From NCBI RefSeq assembly GCF_011683915.1, contig NZ_JAAQPH010000012.1, positions 124,001 to 188,000 of the forward strand: 64,000 nt of DNA, in the 5' to 3' direction. The position numbers and the translations under genes were made by a program. Under the pieces are notes generated by a model. That model did not search any database. It was not told the DNA's origin and saw only the letters and a program-made list of their open reading frames with translations. Positions 45,336 to 54,050 of this stretch are shown here, in pieces. Position 1 is the first letter of the stretch; every line of letters begins with the position of its first letter. This stretch comes from Pelagibius litoralis. GTDB taxonomy: Bacteria > Pseudomonadota > Alphaproteobacteria > Kiloniellales > Kiloniellaceae.

Positions 45336-45461
45336 GCTTCTTTGATTTGGAGTTCTTGCGAAAATACCTGCTTAAAAAATAGCCCGGAAAAGATCGGGCA
45401 GATGATTTGGGGACGAAGGGCGCACGCTCAACGGTGCGGCCCTTAAAAACGGGGAACAGAT

Positions 45462-48107
45462 ATGGCAGACGATTCGAACAGCGGTCGACCGACCGCTGCG
45501 CAGGGCGGGACGACCGGTGCACCGGTTTCCGACGACGACCTGCAGGATTTGGTTGCGTCTTCCGATACCGGCGGCCGCTCGCCGACAGGCATTCCCCTCT
45601 ACGTTATTCTCTGGACCGCGGCCCTTTGGTCTTTGTTCCAGATCTGGATTGCCTCGCCGTTGCCTTTCGTCGTGGCGGAGGTCACGGGCCTGCCGGTTGT
45701 CCTGAACAACACCGAATCGCGTGCGATCCACCTTGGCTTCGCGGTCTTCCTGGCATTCCTGGCCTATCCGGCGATGAAGCGTTCGCCGCGCGCTCACATT
45801 CCTGCCCAGGACTGGGTGTTGGCCTTGGTTGGTGCCTTCTGCAGCAGCTACCTTTTCTGGTTCTACGACTCCATCTCCTTGCGCCCGGCGAACCCCAATA
45901 CGATGGACCTCGTCGTTGCCTGCATCGGCATGGCGATCCTTTTGGAGGCGACGCGACGCGCGCTTGGGCCGCCGTTGACGGTGATCGCCTCGCTTTTCCT
46001 GATCTATACATTCTTCGGCCAATACATGCCGGATCTGATCGCGCATAAGGGCGTTTCGCTGGCCGGCGTGGTGAACCATCAATGGATCACCACGGAAGGT
46101 GTGTTCGGCGTGGCCCTTGGTGTCTCGACGGACTTCGTTTTTCTCTTCGTGCTTTTCGGCGCGCTTCTCGACAAGGCCGGGGCCGGCAATTACTTCATCA
46201 AGGTTGCCTTCTCGCTGCTCGGCCACTATCGCGGCGGCCCGGCGAAAGCCGCGGTCGTTGCCTCTGCGATGACCGGGCTCATTTCCGGCTCCTCCATCGC
46301 AAACGTGGTCACCACGGGCACTTTCACCATTCCGATGATGAAGCGGGTCGGCTTCTCGCCGGAGAAGGCCGGTGCCGTAGAGGTCGCTTCTTCGGTGAAC
46401 GGACAGATCATGCCGCCGGTCATGGGCGCTGCTGCTTTCCTGATGGTGGAATACGTCGGCATCACCTACTTCGAGGTGGTGAAACATGCCTTCGTACCCG
46501 CGCTGATTTCCTATATTGCGCTGGTCTACATCGTGCATCTTGAGGCGATGAAAGCGGACATGAAGGGGCTCCCCCGCGCCTCCGCGCCGACCCCCTTGAT
46601 GAAGTTTCTGATCATGACGGCATTCGGTATCGCCGTGGTCTGCGGCCTTGCCCTGGCCACCTATTACGGTCTGGGCTGGATCAAGACGCTTTTCGGGGAT
46701 GCTGCCGGTTGGGTGATCGCCGGTCTGCTGTCAGTGGTCTACATCGGGATCGTTCGGTTTTGTTCGATCTATCCGGATCTCGAACTCGACGATCCGAATG
46801 CACCGATCGTCTCTTTGCCGAAGGTCGGTCCGACTGTGAAGTCGGGTATCCACTTCATCCTGCCGGTTATCGTACTGATATGGTGCCTGATGGTTGAGCG
46901 GCTGTCACCGGGCCTTTCGGCGTTCTGGGCGACGGCCTTCATGATCTTCATCGTGTTGACGCAGCGTCCCCTGTTTGCCGTGTTCCGAGGCCGGAGCGAG
47001 CTTGGTTCCATGGTGACCCTGGGTACCACCGAACTCGGCGAGGGCTTGGTCGCCGGTGCGCGCAACATGATCGGCATTGGTATCGCCACGGCGACTGCGG
47101 GCGTCATCGTGGGTTCGGTTTCCCAGACCGGCGTCGGCCTCGTACTGGCCGAGTTGGTGGAGATCCTGTCTTTCGGAAACATTCTGCTGATCCTGCTGTG
47201 GACCGCGATCTTGAGTCTGATTCTCGGTATGGGCCTGCCGACGACGGCAAACTACATCGTGGTGTCGGCGCTGCTGGCACCGGTGATCGTGCAGCTCGGC
47301 CAGGATGCCGGGCTTATCGTGCCGCTGATTGCCGTTCATCTCTTCGTCTTCTACTTCGGGATCATGGCCGATGTCACACCGCCGGTGGGCTTGGCGTCTT
47401 TTGCCGCGGCAGCGGTTTCCGGCGGCGATCCGATCAAGACGGGCTTTGTCGCCTTTTTCTATAGCCTGCGGACTGCCGCTCTGCCGTTCCTCTTCATCTT
47501 CAATACCGACCTGCTGCTGATCAACGTGGGTTGGGTTGGCGGTATTGTGGTCTTTATTGTCGCTACCGCTGCGATGCTCATATTTGCTGCGGCGACCCAG
47601 GGCTTTTTCCTGGCCCGCAACCGCGCCTATGAAACGGTGCTGCTGCTGCTCATCGCCTTCACCCTGTTCCGCCCGGGATTCTGGATGGACATGGTCTCGC
47701 CGCCGACCCAGGATGTGTCGCCGACCCAGATCATGGAGGTGGCCGATCGTATGCAGCCGGGTGAAACCCTGCGCATTCGGGTTGACGGTGTCGATGCCGT
47801 CGGGGACCTGCGCAGTTTCGTTGCTCTCTTGCCTTTGGGCGAGGGCGCGACCGGGGAGGAGCGCTTGCAGGCGGCTGGCCTGGAGTTGCTGATCGATGGT
47901 GATCAGGTACTGGTCGACAATGCCGTTTTCGACTCTCCTGCGGAAGCGGCCGGTCTTGAGTTCGATCAGGTGATTGTCACGGTCAGTGAGCCCGTCGATC
48001 AGCTGCCCAAGGAGCTGATGTACATCCCGGCGCTGCTTGTGCTGGGTTTGATCATCGTCATGCAGCGTGGCCGCCAGCGCAGGCAGCCGGCTGCGGCGGT
48101 CGCTTAG
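45462..48107 (+). CDS. Fused TRAP transporter permease (4TM-12TM, TAXI system) with DUF3394 tail
   Basis: An 881-residue inner-membrane protein combining the small (DctQ-like) and large (DctM-like) TRAP subunits. The region with GPPLTVIASLFLIYTFFGQYMP, the DctM-like block FGALLDKAGAGNYFIKVAF and MTGLISGSSIANVVTTGTF, and GMGLPTTANYIVVSALLAP identify the TAXI-TRAP permease. The last about 180 residues, with VRVDGVDAVGDL-type beta segments, form a soluble DUF3394 domain. It uses the Na+/H+ gradient to import what the preceding TAXI protein binds. ATG 45462 has GGGGA upstream. Confidence 0.95.
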   Translation: MADDSNSGRPTAAQGGTTGAPVSDDDLQDLVASSDTGGRSPTGIPLYVILWTAALWSLFQIWIASPLPFVVAEVTGLPVVLNNTESRAIHLGFAVFLAFLAYPAMKRSPRAHIPAQDWVLALVGAFCSSYLFWFYDSISLRPANPNTMDLVVACIGMAILLEATRRALGPPLTVIASLFLIYTFFGQYMPDLIAHKGVSLAGVVNHQWITTEGVFGVALGVSTDFVFLFVLFGALLDKAGAGNYFIKVAFSLLGHYRGGPAKAAVVASAMTGLISGSSIANVVTTGTFTIPMMKRVGFSPEKAGAVEVASSVNGQIMPPVMGAAAFLMVEYVGITYFEVVKHAFVPALISYIALVYIVHLEAMKADMKGLPRASAPTPLMKFLIMTAFGIAVVCGLALATYYGLGWIKTLFGDAAGWVIAGLLSVVYIGIVRFCSIYPDLELDDPNAPIVSLPKVGPTVKSGIHFILPVIVLIWCLMVERLSPGLSAFWATAFMIFIVLTQRPLFAVFRGRSELGSMVTLGTTELGEGLVAGARNMIGIGIATATAGVIVGSVSQTGVGLVLAELVEILSFGNILLILLWTAILSLILGMGLPTTANYIVVSALLAPVIVQLGQDAGLIVPLIAVHLFVFYFGIMADVTPPVGLASFAAAAVSGGDPIKTGFVAFFYSLRTAALPFLFIFNTDLLLINVGWVGGIVVFIVATAAMLIFAAATQGFFLARNRAYETVLLLLIAFTLFRPGFWMDMVSPPTQDVSPTQIMEVADRMQPGETLRIRVDGVDAVGDLRSFVALLPLGEGATGEERLQAAGLELLIDGDQVLVDNAVFDSPAEAAGLEFDQVIVTVSEPVDQLPKELMYIPALLVLGLIIVMQRGRQRRQPAAAVA

Positions 48108-48134
48108 GTTATCGGTAAGGGGGAATTCAGTTTC

Positions 48135-48563
48135 ATGTTCAAGGACATTCTGCTGCCGGTCGATCTGGGTGATCGCGAATCTCAGCAAAAAGCCGTGAAG
48201 GCGGCGGTGGAGTTCGCCAAGGCCTTCGGCAGCCGCCTGCACGTTCTGACCATTGTACCGGACTTCGGTATGAGCATTGTCGGCGGCTTCTTTCCCAAGA
48301 ACTTCGAAGAGGAGGCGCTGGAAGAAGCCAACAAGCAGCTTCACGCCTTTGTCGCGGAGGTTGTTCCCAGTGATGTCAAGGTGCAGCACATCGTCGCCCA
48401 CGGCACGATCTATGAGCAGATCCTGCATTTTGCGCGGGAGACCAAGGTCGATCTGATCGTCATGGCCTCTCACCGGCCGGAGTTGCAGGACTACCTGCTG
48501 GGCCCTAACGCGGCACGGGTGGTGCGTCATGCCAATTGCTCGGTGACGGTGGTGCGCGACTGA
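48135..48563 (+). CDS. Universal stress protein (UspA family)
   Basis: A 142-residue cytoplasmic protein. It has FKDILLPVDLGDRESQQKAVKAAVE, and the ATP-binding signature near the end, GPNAARVVRHANCSVTVV (as G-2x-G-9x-S/T). It follows the fused TRAP permease by 27 bp, an arrangement known from TRAP systems such as TeaABCD where the UspA protein regulates transport. It probably binds ATP and tunes the TAXI transporter. Confidence 0.94.
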   Translation: MFKDILLPVDLGDRESQQKAVKAAVEFAKAFGSRLHVLTIVPDFGMSIVGGFFPKNFEEEALEEANKQLHAFVAEVVPSDVKVQHIVAHGTIYEQILHFARETKVDLIVMASHRPELQDYLLGPNAARVVRHANCSVTVVRD

Positions 48564-48667
48564 CCGCCTCAACCCGGCATCCGGCTCTTGCCTGCGAAGA
48601 TCTGTCCTACCGAAATGTGATCTGCCGTTAGTGGATTGGCGGCCGCTGCGCCGTCTATGGTGTCCTC

Positions 48668-49546
48668 ATGGCAGGCTATCGACCCTTCATCATCCAGGTT
48701 ATCGGCGCACTGACGGTGCTGCTGACGGCAGCCGCCACTGTGCCGGCTATTGCGGGATCGCAAGCCTTCGATCCGCCGGAGGTGATCGGGATTCCCGGTG
48801 GCGCTTTCGTGGCCGGGTCCGACCGGGCGGAGCGTGAGGCGGCCTATGGCCTGGACGAAGCGGCCTATGGTCACAGCCGAACCCGCGAGGGACGCTGGTA
48901 TGAAGGCGAGCGGCCGCGGGGCGGCGTCACCCTGCCGGCTTACGATATCACCCGTACAGCGATCACCAATCGCCTCTACGCGGCCTTTGTCGCGTCGACC
49001 GGACATCCGGCGCCCGATGTCGACCCGCGGACCTGGGCCGGCTACGGCCTGATCCATCCCTATGAGCGCACCCGGCGTCATGCCTGGCAGGCCGGCCGTC
49101 CGCCGGCGGGCCGGGAGGATCATCCGGTGGTCCTGGTCTCCCATGAAGACGCGCAAGCCTTCGCCGCCTGGCTGAGCGCCGAGACCGGCCGCCGCTGGCG
49201 CCTGCCGAGCGCTCTGGAATGGGAGAAGGCGGCGCGCGGGGTGGAGGGGCGCCGGTTTCCCTGGGGGGATGGCTGGGATCCGGAGAGGCTCAACAGTCAT
49301 GACCGGGGACCCTTTGACACACTGCCGGTCGGCGCCTTTCCGGCGGGGGCGAGCCCCTACGGCCTGCTGGACCCCGCGGGCCAGGTCTTCGAGTGGACAG
49401 CGAGCCCGGCGGGCGAGGGGCGTTATCTGGTCAAGGGCGGTTCCTGGGACGACAGCGGCTGCGGGGTCTGCCGCCCGGCGGCCCAGCACAGCCGCCCCCA
49501 GGCGCTTAAACACATTCTCATCGGCTTTCGCCTTATCGTAGAATAG
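48668..49546 (+). CDS. Secreted FGE-sulfatase-fold (SUMF1-type) protein
   Basis: A 292-residue protein with a signal peptide ending near ATVPAIA. The formylglycine-generating-enzyme fold is indicated by GIPGGAFVAGSDRAERE, RWRLPSALEWEKAARG, FPWGDGWDPERLN and the C-terminal VKGGSWDDSGCG...IGFRLIV. In true FGE the copper-binding pair sits in a GGS-x-x-C-x4-C pattern; here the first cysteine position is Asp and only later cysteines remain (SGCGVC), so it may lack oxidase activity and act as a binding/structural FGE-fold protein. No sulfatase gene is nearby. Confidence 0.88.
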   Translation: MAGYRPFIIQVIGALTVLLTAAATVPAIAGSQAFDPPEVIGIPGGAFVAGSDRAEREAAYGLDEAAYGHSRTREGRWYEGERPRGGVTLPAYDITRTAITNRLYAAFVASTGHPAPDVDPRTWAGYGLIHPYERTRRHAWQAGRPPAGREDHPVVLVSHEDAQAFAAWLSAETGRRWRLPSALEWEKAARGVEGRRFPWGDGWDPERLNSHDRGPFDTLPVGAFPAGASPYGLLDPAGQVFEWTASPAGEGRYLVKGGSWDDSGCGVCRPAAQHSRPQALKHILIGFRLIVE

Positions 49547-49658
49547 GGCTATTCTGGTATGTCGATTGTCGCGTCGGCAATCCGGGTGCTAGCTTCACGC
49601 CGAAGTGAAGCGTCGTGGCCTCGTATTGAGGGGCAGGCATGTGTAGGTAACAGGGATC

Positions 49659-50417
49659 ATGAGAAGCGAAGCACAAATCAGAGAAAGCGCGCTCGACAGC
49701 GATTTTGACCTGAAACGGCTATCCTCCGAAGAACTTCAGGCCATGGCCGAGGCCGGGCGTGAAGTGGCGGAAGTTCACCGTGTTCTCGCCAAGACCAGCG
49801 ACAACATCGTTGGCGAACTGCTGAAGAACAACGGCACCTTTTACGAGTGGGATCACTACCCGCCCGGTGACGTTTACGATCACGAGACCCACGGGCAATA
49901 TTACTACCACGCCCATGCGATCGATCAGCGTTTCGAAGGCGAGCACGGCCATTTCCATACCTTCGTCCGGCCAAAGGGGATGCCGCCGGGGATCAAGCCT
50001 GCCCCGGTAGCGGGTTTCATGAAGCCGAAAGACCCCAACGATGCCCTCAGCCACCTGATCGCCATCTCAATGACGCCAGGCGGGCTGCCTTTCCGGATTT
50101 TCACCGTGAATCGCTGGGTTACCGGCGAGGTGTGGTACAGCGCCAAGGACGTCGCCGTGCTGCTCGAGTACTTCAAAATCGACCACACACAACCGTCCTG
50201 GCCGGTGAATCGCTGGGTCACGGCCATGGTCCAACTCTACCGGCCGCAGATCATCGATCTGCTTGAGGCGCGCGATCGCAAGGTGGCGCTCTGGCAGCAG
50301 CAGAATCCGGACGGGGATGTCTTTGAGGACCGCGATCTGGAGGTGACGTCCTATCTGGATGTCGATCCGAACGTACAGATCCAATCGGTCGCCAAGATCC
50401 TTCTAAGCCGCCAATAA
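49659..50417 (+). CDS. Conserved-looking hypothetical protein with His-rich cluster, 252 aa
   Basis: A soluble 252-residue protein of unrecognised family. The most striking part is a His/Tyr-rich segment (about 73-100): YDHETHGQYYYHAHAID followed by EGEHGHFHTF, which could form a metal site. The second half has a repeated VNRWVT motif (IFTVNRWVTGEVW and WPVNRWVTAMVQ). A long helical N-terminus (SSEELQAMAEAGREVAEVHRV) precedes. It stands alone between the FGE-fold gene and the DUF2336 gene on the same strand. Confidence 0.7.
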   Translation: MRSEAQIRESALDSDFDLKRLSSEELQAMAEAGREVAEVHRVLAKTSDNIVGELLKNNGTFYEWDHYPPGDVYDHETHGQYYYHAHAIDQRFEGEHGHFHTFVRPKGMPPGIKPAPVAGFMKPKDPNDALSHLIAISMTPGGLPFRIFTVNRWVTGEVWYSAKDVAVLLEYFKIDHTQPSWPVNRWVTAMVQLYRPQIIDLLEARDRKVALWQQQNPDGDVFEDRDLEVTSYLDVDPNVQIQSVAKILLSRQ

Positions 50418-50646
50418 AGCGCCGATAAGATCATCCTGAAGTAGAATTTCGGTTGTTCTCGGCGCCGGAACAGAAGCTTTGTCGGGCTGCAAAGCCAGAT
50501 CCTGTCCGCGTTGTGTATGCCCGCGGCGTATTTTAAGCATGAATTAACGTGGCCCGGGGATACTTCGACTGCGGGACTATGCGTCTTCGGACGACCAAGT
50601 GGCGCCCGTCCCAGAAGAGACAAAGAGTGGTTTGAACGGGAAACAC

Positions 50647-51771
50647 ATGGTAGGAATTCTTTCTCAGGACGATGTTGCGCGCTTGATGGCTGACCCTTCG
50701 CCGTCAGTGCGCGCCGAGACCACTTCCAAGATTGCGGCGCAGTATGACAGCCGGCATCCGCGGATGAGCGATGCCGAGCGAAAGATTGCGGAGGAGATCT
50801 TCCGCAAGCTGGCGCAGGATGCCGAGATCCGGGTCCGTGAAGCCCTGGCGGCCAACCTGAAGACGACACCGGATCTGCCTCATGATCTTGCCCTCAGCCT
50901 TGCGCGGGATGTCGACGCGGTGGCGTTGCCGGTTCTGAAGTACTCGGAAGTCCTGACCGACGAAGATCTTATCAATATCGTCCGTGACGAAGATGCCGCG
51001 GCCAAGCAGGTCATGATCGCACAGCGGGCGAGTGTGTCCGGGGCCGTGGCCGATGCGCTGATCGATACCGGCAATGAGACCGCGGTGGCACGCCTGGTCG
51101 CCAATGAAGGCGCCGACCTGAGCGAGGGGGCCCTGGACCGCGTGCTGAGCGACTATGAAGACAGCGAAGCGGTTTCCGATTCCCTGGCCCGCCGGCCGAG
51201 CCTGCCGGCCAGCATCTCAGAGCAGCTTGTCAGCGCTATGACCGAGAAACTGCAGGGCTATCTTGTCAGCAAGCACAACCTCTCACCCGACGCGGCCAGC
51301 AACCTGATCCTGCAGACCCGCGAGCGGGCAACCGTGAGCCTGCTGAACCGCAGTTCTTCCGATGCCGAATTGGAAGAGCTCGTGTACCAGCTTTACGCCA
51401 ATGGCAGGCTGACGACGTCTTTGATCATCCGGGCGCTTTGCATCGGTGACATGTCCTTCTTTGAGGCCGCCATGGCGCGCCTGGCCGGCGTTCCCTTGAA
51501 GAACGCGCGCATGCTCATCCACGACCAGGGTGACCTTGGGCTGAAATCGCTTTGCGAGAAGGCCAAGATGCCGTCGCGCCTGATGAACGCCGTTTCCGCG
51601 GCAGTGCGGATCCTGGACGAGGAAGAATATGACGGCGGGCGCAACGATCGCGAGCGTTTCGTCACCCGCATTATCGAGCGTCTGCTGACCCAGTTCGAAG
51701 ACCCTGCTTCGACCATGACCAAGGACGATATCGATTACCTGATGGCGAAGCTGCACCAGCTCGCCGCCTAG
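50647..51771 (+). CDS. DUF2336-domain protein
   Basis: A 374-residue protein of alternating helices, almost certainly a HEAT/ARM-like repeat fold: SQDDVARLMADPSPSVRAETTSKIA and AEIRVREALAANLKTTPDLPHDLA. DUF2336 is restricted to alphaproteobacteria, and the role is not known; members sit near motility, stress or cell-cycle genes. ATG 50647 is used, because GGGA precedes it; TTG 50632 and a further upstream GTG are alternatives. A strong terminator hairpin lies 57 bp after the stop. Confidence 0.9.
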   Translation: MVGILSQDDVARLMADPSPSVRAETTSKIAAQYDSRHPRMSDAERKIAEEIFRKLAQDAEIRVREALAANLKTTPDLPHDLALSLARDVDAVALPVLKYSEVLTDEDLINIVRDEDAAAKQVMIAQRASVSGAVADALIDTGNETAVARLVANEGADLSEGALDRVLSDYEDSEAVSDSLARRPSLPASISEQLVSAMTEKLQGYLVSKHNLSPDAASNLILQTRERATVSLLNRSSSDAELEELVYQLYANGRLTTSLIIRALCIGDMSFFEAAMARLAGVPLKNARMLIHDQGDLGLKSLCEKAKMPSRLMNAVSAAVRILDEEEYDGGRNDRERFVTRIIERLLTQFEDPASTMTKDDIDYLMAKLHQLAA

Positions 51772-51827
51772 ACCGGATCCTGGTCGGCAGGATCCACGTT
51801 AGATCCCGGCTTACCCGAGAAACAACG

Positions 51828-51860
51828 ACGGCGCCGACCTGGTGATCAGGTCGGCGCCGT
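51828..51860. terminator. Bidirectional terminator between DUF2336 and TRAP genes
   Basis: ACGGCGCCGACCTG pairs perfectly with CAGGTCGGCGCCGT across a 5-base loop, giving a 14-bp stem. On the plus strand it is followed by TTCTTTG, on the minus strand by a less T-rich sequence. It lies between two convergent genes and terminates the DUF2336 transcript and probably the TRAP operon as well. Confidence 0.85.
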
Positions 51861-51898
51861 TTCTTTGTTGTCGGACCGTCGGGGTCTGTTTGGTCGCC

Positions 51899-53269
51899 TT
51901 AGTTCAGCAACACCCGCGGCAGCCAGAGGGCGATGTCCGGGAAGGCGATCACCAGGCCGAGCCCGGTGAGCTGCAGCAGCACAAAGGGGATGATGCCTTT
52001 GTAGATCTGCTGGATCTTCACCTCCGGTGGCGCCACACCCTTCATGTAGAACAGCGCAAAGCCGAAGGGTGGCGTCAGGAAGGATGTCTGCAGGTTGACC
52101 GCCAGCAGGATCGCAAACCAGTAAACCATCTCGCCCGGGGGTACATGGTCGCCGAAGTCGAGCTCGGCAATGATCGGCGAGAAGACCGGCAGGACGATCA
52201 GCGTTATCTCGATCCAGTCGAAGAAGAAGCCCAGGAAGAAGACGATCGCCATGAGCACGAAGAGCAGGCCCCAGGAGCCGAAGCCCAGGCTCTCGACCAG
52301 TTCGATGATGATGTCGTCTCCGCCCAGGGAACGGAAGACGTAGGAGAAGCAGGTTGCGCCGATGAAGATACCAAAGAGCATGCCGCCGGTCAGGGCGGAA
52401 CGCTCAATGACATCTTTCAGTACCGTAAAGCTCAGCCGCCGGTTCAGAAAGGCCAGAAGAATGGCGCCGGCGCCGCCCACGCCGGCGGCCTCCGTCGGCG
52501 TTGCCCAGCCGAAGACAATCGATCCCAGGACCAGGAATACAAGGAAGAGCGGCGGGACAAAGGAGCGCGATACCAGAATGATCAAGCCCATGGCGCTGTC
52601 CGGGCCCTCGTCGGCTGACAGCGGCGGGGCGAGCTTCGGCTTGAAGCCGCAGAGCACCAGGATGAAGAACATATAGAAGGCCGCCAGCATGAAGCCGGGA
52701 ATGATCGCGGCAACGAAGAGATTGCCAACGGAGCGTGACAGCAGGTCGGCCATGATAACCAGCATGATCGACGGCGGGATCAGAATGCCGAGGGTTCCGG
52801 AGGCGGCGATGGTACCGGTTGCCAGCGGGGTGTTATAGCTTTGCTTCAGCATCACCGGCAGGGCCAGCAGGGTCATCATCACAACCGAAGCGCCGATGAT
52901 CCCGGTGGTCGCGGCCATGATGGTACCCATCAGAGTGACCGAGAGGGCAAGGCCGCCGGGAACCCGGCGCAGCAGGACCTGAAGACAGTGCAGAAGGTCG
53001 CTCGCCACGCCGCTGCGTTCCAGCATCGTGCCCATGAAAATGAACATCGGGATCGCGGTGAGGACGAGGTTCTCGGCGATGCCGCCCCAGATGCGCGGGG
53101 CGACATTGAAGAACTGAATGAACGAGAAGACATCGAAGGCCATGCCGATGAAGCCGAAGGCAAGGCCGATGCCGCCCAGGACGAAGGCCACGGGATAGCC
53201 GCTGAACAGCAACAGCGCCAGGGCCCCGAACATGAAGAGCGGCAGGTAGTCTTCGATATAGAATTCCAT
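51899..53269 (-). CDS. dctM: TRAP transporter large permease (DctM)
   Basis: A 456-residue protein with about twelve helices. It begins MEFYIEDYLPLFMFGALALLLFSGYPVAF and carries the DctM signatures AIPMFIFMGTMLERSGVA, TGIIGASVVMMTLLALPVML, GTLGILIPPSIMLV and FGWATPTEAAGVG. ATG 53269 overlaps the stop of dctQ by one base (TGATG), fixing the start; the longer open frame is a different reading of dctQ. It forms the transport channel of the DctPQM system. Confidence 0.95.
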   Translation of the reverse strand: MEFYIEDYLPLFMFGALALLLFSGYPVAFVLGGIGLAFGFIGMAFDVFSFIQFFNVAPRIWGGIAENLVLTAIPMFIFMGTMLERSGVASDLLHCLQVLLRRVPGGLALSVTLMGTIMAATTGIIGASVVMMTLLALPVMLKQSYNTPLATGTIAASGTLGILIPPSIMLVIMADLLSRSVGNLFVAAIIPGFMLAAFYMFFILVLCGFKPKLAPPLSADEGPDSAMGLIILVSRSFVPPLFLVFLVLGSIVFGWATPTEAAGVGGAGAILLAFLNRRLSFTVLKDVIERSALTGGMLFGIFIGATCFSYVFRSLGGDDIIIELVESLGFGSWGLLFVLMAIVFFLGFFFDWIEITLIVLPVFSPIIAELDFGDHVPPGEMVYWFAILLAVNLQTSFLTPPFGFALFYMKGVAPPEVKIQQIYKGIIPFVLLQLTGLGLVIAFPDIALWLPRVLLN

Positions 53270-53907
53270 CAGCGCCGCTCCCCATCCTGGTTGTCCGGCC
53301 CCGGTTGGTCCTCCAGTTCTGGAAGAGAAATCTTGTCCAGGGGTTCGGCCTCGGCCTCCTCGATCTCGTGGACCTGCTGGCGCAGGGGTTCGGGGCCGAA
53401 CAGCTCGACAATTTTGCGCAGCACCACGGCCACGCCGCTCAGGGCCAGGAAAATAAAGCCGAGGGGGATGACTGACTTGATGATCCAGCGGTGGGTCAGG
53501 CCGGTGGCCGAGGCCGAAACCTCGCTGGTGGCAAACGATTTGTGGGTGTAGTCGACAGCGAAATAGATCACCAGGGCGCAGTAGGGAATGAGGAACAGCA
53601 GGCAGCCTGCCAGCTCTATCCACCACCGGGTTCTTTCGCTGAGGTTCTCGCGCAGCAGATCGATGCGCACATGGGCGTCTTTCAGGTAGGCGAAGCCCAG
53701 GCAGAAGGCGAAGAGGATGGTGTGGAAATGCCACTCCAGCTCTTGCAGCTTTGTCGAACCGAGAACAAAGAAACGCCGGGTCACCACGTCGAAGACGGTA
53801 ACCACGATCAATGCCAGGCCCGCCCAGGCGGCGATCTTACCGACCTTCGTGATGACGCGGTCCAGCCCCTCGCTGACGCGTATCAAGACTTCCATGTTGC
53901 TTCCCAT
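53269..53907 (-). CDS. dctQ: TRAP transporter small permease (DctQ)
   Basis: A 212-residue four-helix membrane protein (WAGLALIVVTVFDVVTRRFFVL, KLQELEWHFHTILFAFCLGFAYLKDAHVRID in part, PYCALVIYFAVDYT). The acidic/Gln-rich C-terminus is longer than usual. It is the small subunit that pairs with DctM. ATG 53907 and 53895 are both possible starts, as each has a purine-rich site; the former is used. It follows dctP after 143 bp that contain a hairpin. Confidence 0.92.
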   Translation of the reverse strand: MGSNMEVLIRVSEGLDRVITKVGKIAAWAGLALIVVTVFDVVTRRFFVLGSTKLQELEWHFHTILFAFCLGFAYLKDAHVRIDLLRENLSERTRWWIELAGCLLFLIPYCALVIYFAVDYTHKSFATSEVSASATGLTHRWIIKSVIPLGFIFLALSGVAVVLRKIVELFGPEPLRQQVHEIEEAEAEPLDKISLPELEDQPGPDNQDGERR

Positions 53908-53966
53908 TCTGTCCTGTTTAACGGCCCGGGCGACTCTGCCGCCGCTGCCGCTCGTCGGAAAGAACA

Positions 53967-53998
53967 GCGCCGGAGCCTCGTTTCGAGAGCTCCGGCGC
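53967..53998 (-). terminator. Intercistronic hairpin between dctP and dctQ
   Basis: A 10-bp GC stem (GCGCCGGAGC/GCTCCGGCGC) with a 12-base loop (CTCGTTTCGAGA, itself able to pair) follows dctP; reading the minus strand it is followed by TGTTCTTTCC. Like the other two intercistronic hairpins in this window it follows a binding-protein gene and precedes the permease genes. Confidence 0.7.
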
Positions 53999-54050
53999 GG
54001 CTGTCGCTTATGGCCTTCTTAGCGGGCCCTCAGACGCTGTGACGCTGGGA

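Noticed and set aside
46905-48572. Minus-strand open frame (555 codons) opposite the TRAP permease and UspA genes
   Set aside because: The plus strand carries clear TRAP and UspA motifs; the minus frame is His/Arg/Gln-rich shadow sequence.
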